NCBI GenBank assembly: GCA_002333205.1
Contig: DDAD01000046.1
Location: forward strand, 95,527-100,546
Reading direction: 5' to 3'
Origin: Pedobacter sp. UBA2067
GTDB taxonomy: Bacteria; Bacteroidota; Bacteroidia; Sphingobacteriales; Sphingobacteriaceae
DNA length: 5,020 nucleotides
Under the pieces are notes generated by a model, which saw only the letters and a program-made list of their open reading frames with translations, made no database searches and was not told the DNA's origin. Shown here piece by piece: positions 1-5,020 of this stretch. A program made the position numbers and the translations under genes. Position 1 is the stretch's first letter. Every line of letters begins with the position of its first letter.

Positions 1-1
1 T

Positions 2-40
2 CTCGAATACTTAAACGCCCTGGGATGCGAAATGTTTTAA
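2..40 (+). CDS. Possible 3' end of an unidentified plus-strand gene
   Basis: Reading the plus strand from base 2 gives 12 plausible codons, LEYLNALGCEMF, followed by TAA at 38-40. The codons resemble those of the other genes here, and the gene would end 11 bp before the comF stop codon in a normal convergent arrangement. The upstream part lies outside the window, so family and function cannot be named. Plus-strand frame 1 is also open from base 1 but runs deep into comF on the opposite strand before stopping, which makes it less likely. No G+C-rich hairpin lies between the two convergent stops, only an A/T-rich stretch. Confidence is limited because 39 bases are too few to prove coding. Confidence 0.33.
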   Translation, partial: LEYLNALGCEMF

Positions 41-51
41 AAAGTTTAAAT

Positions 52-750
52 TTATTTTGTGTAGGCAATCGCAGCTATGCTCAAAGTTGCAATACCCGCA
101 AGATTAAGTGCTGATGCACAAGTTTCTATGGTGGCGCCTGTCGTAATCACATCATCTACAAGAAGTATGTGTTTTCCCTTAATTTCAGCATTATTCACAA
201 TGCTAAAGGCCGACTTCAGGTTTTCATAACGGCTAAATCGTCCTTTTTTCGTCTGACTGGAGGTGGCACTCCGTTTAACCAACACGTTCTTATAAACTGG
301 ACATTTCAACCCGGTAGCTAATCCCTGTGCAATACACAAGCTTTGATTGTAACCTCTTAGCCTTTCCCGCTTTTTATGTAGTGGTACTGGCAGTATCAAG
401 TCAACATTCCAGGGGGTGTTGCTTTGCAGTATGGTATCTGCAAGCAGTTCTCCCAGCAGAACGCCCAGCTCTTGCTTTCCTTTATACTTCATGCCATGCA
501 GGAGCTGCTGCACCCGGCCGCCCTTCTTAAAGTATAACATTGCTGTAGCGTGCTCAAATGTCATACGACCCCATAGCTGCTTTGCCACCGGATTATCAGC
601 GTATAAATGAAAGTCGGTATAGGGAAGGTCAAACCGGCAGGTTAAGCAGATCAGTTGTTCTGATTTCACAAGCGGCTGGCCACAAGCATTACAAAGGTTT
701 GGGAAAAGCAGCTGAAGGAGTTCGGCTGCAAGGGTTTTGAGTTGCTGCAT
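52..750 (-). CDS. comF: ComF family protein (phosphoribosyltransferase-fold, competence-type)
   Basis: This 232-residue protein has the full ComF layout and the usual family length. An N-terminal zinc-ribbon-like segment carries two CxxC pairs (C20/C23 and C35/C38). A C-terminal type I phosphoribosyltransferase fold follows. PVPLHKKRERLRGYNQS (121-137) is the family's conserved basic motif, and VDDVITTGAT (198-207) is the PRPP-binding loop. ComF homologues are needed for DNA uptake in naturally transformable bacteria and act in the cytoplasm, where ComF is thought to work with the DNA-processing machinery. Many non-competent bacteria also carry one, so transformation is not implied here. The start is fixed: an in-frame TAA lies 12 bp upstream (760-762), and the next Met is residue 63. 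The gene is the last of the minus-strand series, 104 bp after rlmN. No clear promoter or Shine-Dalgarno was seen, but the ATG lies inside a perfect inverted repeat. The family call is firm and the cellular role is not. Confidence 0.93.
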   Translation of the reverse strand: MQQLKTLAAELLQLLFPNLCNACGQPLVKSEQLICLTCRFDLPYTDFHLYADNPVAKQLWGRMTFEHATAMLYFKKGGRVQQLLHGMKYKGKQELGVLLGELLADTILQSNTPWNVDLILPVPLHKKRERLRGYNQSLCIAQGLATGLKCPVYKNVLVKRSATSSQTKKGRFSRYENLKSAFSIVNNAEIKGKHILLVDDVITTGATIETCASALNLAGIATLSIAAIAYTK

Positions 751-777
751 GTTGCCAGTTTATGTCAACATGCAGCA
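743..777 (-). promoter_or_regulatory. 12-bp perfect inverted repeat spanning the comF start codon
   Basis: The arms at 743-754 (TGCTGCATGTTG) and 766-777 (CAACATGCAGCA) are exact reverse complements, separated by 11 bases. In a comF transcript starting upstream this would fold into a 12-bp stem holding the AUG (748-750) and codons 2-3 in its 3' arm, so translation initiation could be blocked. The 5' arm contains a second ATG (769-771) opening a three-codon frame, M-L-T-stop, that ends at 760-762 in the comF frame. The repeat itself is directly visible. Its role, whether translational control, a dimeric repressor's operator or attenuation, is inference. It is not a usual intrinsic terminator, because no U-tract follows either arm. 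Confidence 0.6.
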
Positions 778-780
778 GAA

Positions 781-840
781 GTATCAATGTTTTAAATTGC
801 GCGGTATCAATTGAAGCTATCTCAGCAAACAAGTATCAAT
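781..840. repeat. Three direct copies of GTATCAAT between rlmN and comF
   Basis: GTATCAAT occurs at 781-788, 804-811 and 833-840, all in the same orientation, with start-to-start spacing of 23 and 29 bp. The outer two extend to a 10-base match, AAGTATCAAT (779-788 and 831-840). On the comF-coding strand the motif reads ATTGATAC. Three copies of one octamer within 60 bp of non-coding DNA is well above chance. The location, directly upstream of the comF leader hairpin, suits a set of protein-binding sites, but no known operator consensus was recognised. Confidence 0.55.
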
Positions 841-854
841 AACCTTAAAATGGA

Positions 855-1904
855 TTAAGCCTGTTCTTTCACTGCAAGCTGCCCACAGGCAGCATCAATA
901 TCTTTTCCGCGGCTGCGTCTGATGTTTGTATTAATACCCTGACTTTTTAGGTAATTTGCAAAAGCATCAATCTTATCACCTTCGGCATTAATGAAATCCG
1001 CAAACTGAATAGGATTATACTCAATCAGGTTTACCTTACATGGTACATGCTTACAGAACCTCGCAAGCTCCATCGCATCCTGAATTTCATCGTTGAAGTG
1101 GTTGAATACAATGTATTCGTATGTAACCGGATTTTTAGTTTTGGAGAAATAGTATTTTAAAGCTTCTGCTAGTGCCGAGAGCGAGTTGTGCTCGCTGATT
1201 GGCATAATTTCGTTCCGTTTTTTATCGTTTGCAGCATGCAATGAAAGCGCAAGGTTGAATTTCACGTTATCATCACCAAGCTTCTTGATCATTTTAGCAA
1301 TACCTGCAGTAGAAACCGTGATACGTTTCGAGGCCATGTTAAGCCCGTCAGGTGCCGTAATGCGCTCAATAGATTTCATCACGTTGGCATAGTTCAGCAA
1401 AGGCTCACCCATACCCATATACACGATGTTGCTAAGTGGCGCATTGTAGTTCTGCTTGGCCTGCTGATCAATCAGCACTACCTGATCATAGATCTCGTCT
1501 GCATTAAGGTTACGCTTGCGGTCCATATAACCAGTAGCGCAGAACTTGCAGGTAAGGCTGCAACCCACCTGAGAACTTACACAAGCAGTCATCCTTTCTT
1601 CCATCGGAATCAGCACCCCCTCCACAATGTTTCCATCATACAACCTGAAAGCACTCTTAATGGTACGGTCACTGCTGACCTGTGCATTGTTCACTTCCAC
1701 CACATTAATGGCGAAATGCTCATCGAGTTTCTTTCTAAGGTCTTTCGACAGATTGCTCATTTCCGCAAAGCTGCGGGCAGCCTTTTCCCATAACCACTGG
1801 TAAACCTGTTTCGCACGGTAGGCGGGTTCATTAATGGAAGTGAAATGTTCCTGTAACTGACTTAAACTCAGTGCCCGAATGTCTGTTTTTTTTGTGTAAA
1901 CCAT
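855..1904 (-). CDS. rlmN: 23S rRNA (adenine(2503)-C(2))-methyltransferase RlmN
   Basis: RlmN is a radical-SAM enzyme that methylates C2 of A2503 in 23S rRNA, near the peptidyl-transferase centre and exit tunnel; in E. coli it also modifies A37 of some tRNAs. The 349 residues are normal for the family. The cluster-binding CxxxCxxC is C115, C119 and C122. C108 (in ACVSSQVGC) and C340 (in DIDAACGQL) match the two further essential cysteines, C118 and C355 in E. coli, the latter being the transiently methylated residue. MGMGEPLLN (163-171), ITVSTAGI (195-202) and LSLHA (220-224) are the expected SAM-site and core motifs. All key residues are present, so it should be active. The start is forced: the codon just before the ATG is an in-frame TAA (1905-1907). 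The gene lies 25 bp after rluF and has its own -7 element. In several bacteria, loss of RlmN gives linezolid resistance. Confidence 0.97.
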   Translation of the reverse strand: MVYTKKTDIRALSLSQLQEHFTSINEPAYRAKQVYQWLWEKAARSFAEMSNLSKDLRKKLDEHFAINVVEVNNAQVSSDRTIKSAFRLYDGNIVEGVLIPMEERMTACVSSQVGCSLTCKFCATGYMDRKRNLNADEIYDQVVLIDQQAKQNYNAPLSNIVYMGMGEPLLNYANVMKSIERITAPDGLNMASKRITVSTAGIAKMIKKLGDDNVKFNLALSLHAANDKKRNEIMPISEHNSLSALAEALKYYFSKTKNPVTYEYIVFNHFNDEIQDAMELARFCKHVPCKVNLIEYNPIQFADFINAEGDKIDAFANYLKSQGINTNIRRSRGKDIDAACGQLAVKEQA

Positions 1905-1911
1905 TTAGGCA

Positions 1912-1919
1912 CAAAGGTA
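1912..1919 (-). promoter_or_regulatory. Bacteroidota -7 promoter element of rlmN, probably giving a leaderless transcript
   Basis: On the minus strand this octamer reads TACCTTTG, an exact match to the Bacteroidota -7 consensus TAnnTTTG. It ends 7 bases before the rlmN ATG, so the expected transcription start falls at or just before the start codon. No convincing TTG/TTTG -33 element was found about 20 bp upstream, a position that falls within the last codons of rluF. The element alone is therefore suggestive. Read-through from rluF could also supply rlmN. Confidence 0.5.
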
Positions 1920-1929
1920 ACCAAAAATT

Positions 1930-2973
1930 TTAGTGTTTTCCACCGCGGCTTTTACCCGGAGCTCCAGATTTACCTTTAGATGGCTTTACTGGTCTTTTCG
2001 CCGGGCCATTGCTCTTGTTCCAATCACTGCTGGAAGCAGCACTTGCAGATCTTCCTGGTGAACGACGTTTGTCTTCATTGGCGCCTCTTGCAGGACGGCC
2101 ACTTGCAGAACCTCTGCCTGCTCCGGCAGATTTACCAAATGGCTTACCGGTGCCACCTCGTTTACCAGTCGATTCAAAAGGCGTAAATTGATCACCAAAA
2201 CCTTGTTCCTTAGCTTTAGAAGGGCTTGTCTTCGGTTTTGGAGCCGGTGCATTCGCACTAGACTTCTCCACCATTTTGTAGATCTCAGTCTGCTCCTCAG
2301 GCGTAAGTTCACGCCATTCACCCACAGGAATTCCTTTCAGGCTGATGTTCATGATTCTGGTGCGCTCCAGTCTGGTCACCTCATAACCCAAATGCTCGCA
2401 CATTCTGCGGATCTGGCGATTAAGTCCCTGGATCAGAGTAATTTTGAAAACGAACGTGCTTTCCTGTGAAATTTTACATTTCTTGGTCATTACACCCAGG
2501 ATGGGAACACCTTTCGACATCTTCTCCAGAAATGCAGTGGTGATGGGCTTGTTGACGGTAACCAGGTATTCTTTCTCATGATTGTTACCCGCTCTTAAGA
2601 TTTTATTTACCAGATCACCGTTATTGGTCAGGAAGATCAAACCCTGAGAATCTTTATCCAAACGGCCGATCGGGAACACCCTTTCGCTATGGTTCACGTA
2701 ATCTACAATGTTGCTTGGAACACCTGCTTCGGTTGTACTGGTAATGCCAACTGGCTTATTGAATGCAATCAGAACAGAATTTTCAACTGCTTTTGGTTCA
2801 ATGGTCTGGCCATTCACCGTCACCACATCCCCAAAAATTACCTTATCGCCTACTTTGGCTTTCTTGCCATTGATATACACATTTCCCTGCTCTATATACC
2901 GGTCAGCTGCTCTTCTGGAGCATAAACCACTCTCACTTATGTATTTATTTAATCTTGTAGACGAATCAGTCAT
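1930..2973 (-). CDS. rluF: 23S rRNA pseudouridine(2604) synthase RluF with extended C-terminal tail
   Basis: The first 235 or so residues closely follow what I recall of E. coli RluF, which makes pseudouridine 2604 in 23S rRNA and also acts on tRNA-Tyr U35. An S4 RNA-binding domain (about 6-55, starting TRLNKYISESG) precedes the RsuA/RluB/E/F catalytic domain (about 66-235). The catalytic aspartate is D106 in GRLDKDSQGL. NKILRAGN (123-130) and NRQIRRMCEHLGYEV (185-199) are characteristic. The start matches the E. coli N-terminus, and an in-frame TAA lies 12 bp upstream (2986-2988). Residues 237-347 form a long Lys/Arg/Gly/Ser/Pro/Ala-rich tail with RGG-like patches, probably disordered and RNA-contacting. 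E. coli RluF also has a basic tail, but a clearly shorter one. rlmN follows after 25 bp. The RluF identity rests on recalled similarity; another subfamily (RluB/E) is possible but fits less well. Confidence 0.93.
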   Translation of the reverse strand: MTDSSTRLNKYISESGLCSRRAADRYIEQGNVYINGKKAKVGDKVIFGDVVTVNGQTIEPKAVENSVLIAFNKPVGITSTTEAGVPSNIVDYVNHSERVFPIGRLDKDSQGLIFLTNNGDLVNKILRAGNNHEKEYLVTVNKPITTAFLEKMSKGVPILGVMTKKCKISQESTFVFKITLIQGLNRQIRRMCEHLGYEVTRLERTRIMNISLKGIPVGEWRELTPEEQTEIYKMVEKSSANAPAPKPKTSPSKAKEQGFGDQFTPFESTGKRGGTGKPFGKSAGAGRGSASGRPARGANEDKRRSPGRSASAASSSDWNKSNGPAKRPVKPSKGKSGAPGKSRGGKH

Positions 2974-2998
2974 GTGTTGAAAAATTTATTACGAACTG

Positions 2999-3035
2999 CA
3001 AAGGAATAGATTTATACCCATATAAACTATCAAAA
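2999..3035 (-). promoter_or_regulatory. Candidate rluF promoter
   Basis: On the minus strand, TTCCTTTG (3006-2999) matches TAnnTTTG at five of six fixed positions. TTTTG (3035-3031) upstream could be the -33 element with a 24-bp spacer, slightly long for Bacteroidota. Transcription would start about 20 bases before the rluF ATG, leaving a short A/U-rich leader without a Shine-Dalgarno. It is the best candidate in the 100-bp gap between the peptidase gene and rluF, but imperfect. Confidence 0.33.
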
Positions 3036-3073
3036 TATGATATTGGAACCATCAAAACCAGATAATAGTCCAA

Positions 3074-4411
3074 TCACTTAGCGGTTAATGCTGCCGGAAC
3101 CCAGCCGGTTTCCGCTTCCGTATCTCTAACGAGTAGAAAATCCTCAAACCTTCCAATCAAATTTACCGTGGCGCCGCTATCCAATGTTTTCTTCACCGGC
3201 GCAACAGCAGTGGGTTGCTCATATAGGGCGAGTTGCTGCGGATTCAATTTTAGACTCCTTAAGCCCGATTTCACCGCACTCAGGCTTTTGCTGGGTATAT
3301 AACCAGTGCTGCCATCGGGGAGTTTTGCTTTGTACCAGGAGTCTGTTGCAGCCTCAACAAGCACGATCGTGGAAGGCTCCAGCTTTTTTATGCTGAGAGA
3401 TTTGGCATCAGGACCTTCCCGCAGTTCGGTCTTACCGCTACTTCTAAGCATGGCGTTGAGGTTTGCCGTCGCTGCAGTAATTGCTTTTGGCTGCCGTACC
3501 TCCGGGTTAACAAAGGGCAGGGGATCTATGGCTCCACTGCCGGTGTAGATGCCGAAATGCAGGTGCGGCGGGGTAGTCCTCGCATTTCCAGTATTGCCCA
3601 TCAATCCAAGCGTGTCTCCAATCTTCACCTCCTGACCTTCAATCGCCAGCTGCTTATCGAGATGCGCATAGTATAAGGTGAAGTTCTTGTCGTTGGGTCG
3701 CATCATGACCACCAATCCGCCAAGATTATTTTCGCCTACCCTGGTCACTACACCGTCTGCACTGGCCAGCACCGGCGTATGTTTCGCACCAAAGATATCA
3801 ATCCCTTCATGCCTGCGCGTATTCGCATCTCTGCCCACGCCAAACAAACTTTCAATCCGCTTCCGGCCGTCACCTTTTACCGGAAAGGCCAGGGACGGTC
3901 CGCTTAAAATTTCCAGCGTATAAGAACCACTCTTCAATAGTTCTGGCTGCAGGCGCAGCAGGTATTCTGCATTTTCATCCACATCAACGGTAATACTAGC
4001 GTTCAATGTATCCGCAGAAGCCACGACCTTAGGTGTATTCCCCTCCCGAAAAGACCACAAATCCATATAGACCATGAAATTCGTTGCCGGCGTTTTCTCC
4101 AGCCGGATGTTCAAGCGCTGACCACGAACCACATCAAATCTAAAAGCAGTAGCTGCTACACGCTCTGCCGGAAAATAGCCTTGTTCCTTGTAGGGCAGCT
4201 TTACGCGAAGTGCCTTCGTTATACTTTCCTGCCCCGCATTAATCCAGGCTTTGCCCATGGCGGTTTTATCCAGCCCCGCCGTACTAAGCTTGCGCTGGTA
4301 CAACTCATAAGGGCTAGCGGTTTTAAAAAGATTGACAGGCCCGGTTTTACAGGAACTTATAACAAGGCAAAGTAGCGCGCAGGATGACAAGACAAGATTT
4401 AAGGATTTCAT
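3074..4411 (-). CDS. Lipoprotein M23 family metallopeptidase with two C-terminal SH3-like domains
   Basis: This is a probable zinc endopeptidase that cuts peptidoglycan cross-links. The 445-residue precursor starts with a lipoprotein signal peptide: a hydrophobic stretch ends in the lipobox I18-S19-S20-C21, so Cys21 should be lipidated. No acidic surface-export signal follows the Cys, which suggests a periplasm-facing anchor. Residues about 80-170 look like an all-beta, PPC-like domain (weak call). The M23 domain covers about 185-305 with all expected residues: H201 and D205 (HEGID), H250 (YAHLD), and H283 and H285 (HLHFG). Two SH3b-like modules follow, about 322-380 (ending GYIPS) and 385-445 (ending GWVPA), probably for cell-wall binding. 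The enzyme therefore looks catalytically competent, unlike degenerate EnvC/NlpD-type activators. An in-frame TAG 15 bp upstream fixes the ATG. The gene is divergent from the amidohydrolase across 110 bp. No good TAnnTTTG was found for it, and no terminator hairpin after its stop. Confidence 0.93.
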   Translation of the reverse strand: MKSLNLVLSSCALLCLVISSCKTGPVNLFKTASPYELYQRKLSTAGLDKTAMGKAWINAGQESITKALRVKLPYKEQGYFPAERVAATAFRFDVVRGQRLNIRLEKTPATNFMVYMDLWSFREGNTPKVVASADTLNASITVDVDENAEYLLRLQPELLKSGSYTLEILSGPSLAFPVKGDGRKRIESLFGVGRDANTRRHEGIDIFGAKHTPVLASADGVVTRVGENNLGGLVVMMRPNDKNFTLYYAHLDKQLAIEGQEVKIGDTLGLMGNTGNARTTPPHLHFGIYTGSGAIDPLPFVNPEVRQPKAITAATANLNAMLRSSGKTELREGPDAKSLSIKKLEPSTIVLVEAATDSWYKAKLPDGSTGYIPSKSLSAVKSGLRSLKLNPQQLALYEQPTAVAPVKKTLDSGATVNLIGRFEDFLLVRDTEAETGWVPAALTAK

Positions 4412-4485
4412 GCTGTGGTGTTTACTCTAATACGATCCACTACGGTAAAAAGTTTTGAGCATTCCTTTTAAACCCCTAAAGCCAA

Positions 4486-4517
4486 TTTGGTTCAATGGCG
4501 CATATACGCGTACTTTG
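4486..4517 (+). promoter_or_regulatory. Candidate promoter of the amidohydrolase gene
   Basis: TTTG at 4486-4489 can serve as the -33 element. TACTTTG at 4511-4517 resembles the Bacteroidota -7 TAnnTTTG but is one base short between TA and TTTG. The spacer is 21 bp, within the usual range. The -7 element ends 4 bases before the ATG at 4522, so the transcript would start at or next to the start codon. An imperfect palindrome, GCGcatataCGC (4498-4509), lies between the two elements. Confidence 0.42.
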
Positions 4518-4521
4518 CCCC

Positions 4522-5020
4522 ATGCTAACATACCTATCAGCATCCACCATATATCCCGTTTCAAAACCTCCCATTAATCATGGTGTAATAGCCCTCGACG
4601 AGCAGGGCTGTGTTAAGGGACTATATACCTCGCAGGAGGCCGAAGCATTAGGCCTTCAGGTAAACCAGCACCACGCCGGCGCACTGGTACCAGGCTTCAT
4701 CAATACGCACTGCCATCTGGAGCTCTCGCACCTGCGCGGTAAGATCAGCCAGCATACCGGACTGTTCAAGTTTGTATCCGAAGTGATGAAAAACCGCTCT
4801 GCAGATGCACACGAGATTTTAAAAGCAATGGAAGATGCTGATGAAGAAATGTACCAGAACGGCATCGTAGCCGTAGGCGATATTTCCAATCAGCCGGTGT
4901 CCGCAAGCATAAAACAAAAAAGTAAACTATACTACCACACTTTCGTAGAAGCCATGGGCTTCAATCCAGAACAAGCTTCGTCAATCATTAGAAAAGCAAA
5001 GGAAACCTTGGAAAGCTTCG
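4522..5020 (+). CDS. Amidohydrolase family protein, N-terminal part (runs off the window)
   Basis: An open frame of 166 codons reaches the right edge without a stop. It begins with the short beta-rich segment usual before the TIM barrel of cytosine deaminase/chlorohydrolase-type amidohydrolases. The metal-binding HxH follows at H63 and H65 in PGFINTHCHLELSHL, then GIVAVGDIS (114-122), and FVEAMGF (141-147) on a predicted barrel strand. Such enzymes use a bound metal to hydrolyse C-N or C-Cl bonds, often deaminating purine- or pyrimidine-like substrates in the cytoplasm. The later metal ligands (His, His, Asp) lie outside the window, so the substrate cannot be named. The HLELS stretch recalls the aminodeoxyfutalosine-deaminase-like subgroup, but this is only a hint. 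An in-frame ATG nine codons upstream (4495-4497) is an alternative start. I prefer 4522 because the family sequence begins there and the earlier ATG lies between the promoter elements. Confidence 0.9.
   Translation, partial: MLTYLSASTIYPVSKPPINHGVIALDEQGCVKGLYTSQEAEALGLQVNQHHAGALVPGFINTHCHLELSHLRGKISQHTGLFKFVSEVMKNRSADAHEILKAMEDADEEMYQNGIVAVGDISNQPVSASIKQKSKLYYHTFVEAMGFNPEQASSIIRKAKETLESF

Noticed and set aside
32..56. A/T-rich stretch between the convergent stops as an intrinsic terminator
   Set aside because: It has T and A runs and short AT repeats but no G+C-containing stem, so a hairpin terminator cannot be supported.
1..111. Plus-strand frame 1, open from base 1 into comF
   Set aside because: It runs antisense through about 20 codons of the well-supported comF 3' end. 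Frame 2 gives a cleaner C-terminus ending just before comF.
781..840. GTATCAAT copies as a CRISPR array or iteron origin
   Set aside because: The units are only 8-10 bp with unequal spacing and no cas or replication gene nearby. Short binding sites are the simpler reading.
1986..2321. Minus-strand open frame of 111 codons within the 3' part of rluF
   Set aside because: It is an alternate frame of the repetitive, stop-poor RluF tail. Its Leu/Arg/Val-rich product follows from shifted Lys/Gly/Ser codons, and no start signal supports it.
1980..2469. Three plus-strand open frames opposite rluF (starts at 1980, 2009 and 2188)
   Set aside because: They are antisense to a strongly supported gene, have no recognisable domains, and overlap one another in different frames.
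4412..4485. Promoter for the M23 peptidase gene
   Set aside because: The minus strand upstream of its ATG contains no TAnnTTTG-like element, so no promoter was annotated.
4656..4889. Minus-strand open frame of 77 codons opposite the amidohydrolase
   Set aside because: The plus strand reads a clear metal-dependent amidohydrolase through the whole stretch; this is its antisense shadow.

Overview
The window looks like an ordinary chromosomal segment from a Bacteroidota member, most likely a Sphingobacteriaceae relative (Pedobacter/Mucilaginibacter-like). This is inferred from intermediate GC content, TAnnTTTG-type -7 promoter elements, the absence of clear Shine-Dalgarno sequences and the character of the proteins. 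It was not tested by a database search. The window holds no mobile element, RNA gene or CRISPR array, and no gene set that looks like an undescribed multi-gene system.

Layout: the first 40 bases probably carry the last 12 codons of a plus-strand gene converging on comF. Four complete genes then lie on the minus strand. In transcription order, from high to low coordinates, they are a lipoprotein M23 peptidase with two SH3-like domains (3074-4411), rluF (1930-2973), rlmN (855-1904) and comF (52-750). Divergent from the peptidase gene, a plus-strand metal-dependent amidohydrolase gene starts at 4522 and runs off the right edge.

How the genes relate: rluF and rlmN are 25 bp apart, and both products modify 23S rRNA around the peptidyl-transferase centre, so they form a ribosome-maturation pair. 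Even so, rlmN has its own perfect -7 element inside the 25-bp gap. comF, an orphan PRTase-fold competence-type gene, follows after 104 bp. That gap is the most structured non-coding stretch here: three copies of GTATCAAT and a perfect 12-bp inverted repeat that buries the comF start codon. The peptidase acts on the cell envelope and has no obvious functional link to the RNA genes.

The best leads are regulatory: the comF leader hairpin with an embedded three-codon reading frame, the GTATCAAT triplet, and two genes (rlmN and the amidohydrolase) whose promoter elements sit so close to the ATG that the transcripts are probably leaderless. A long basic disordered tail on RluF is the main protein-level oddity.
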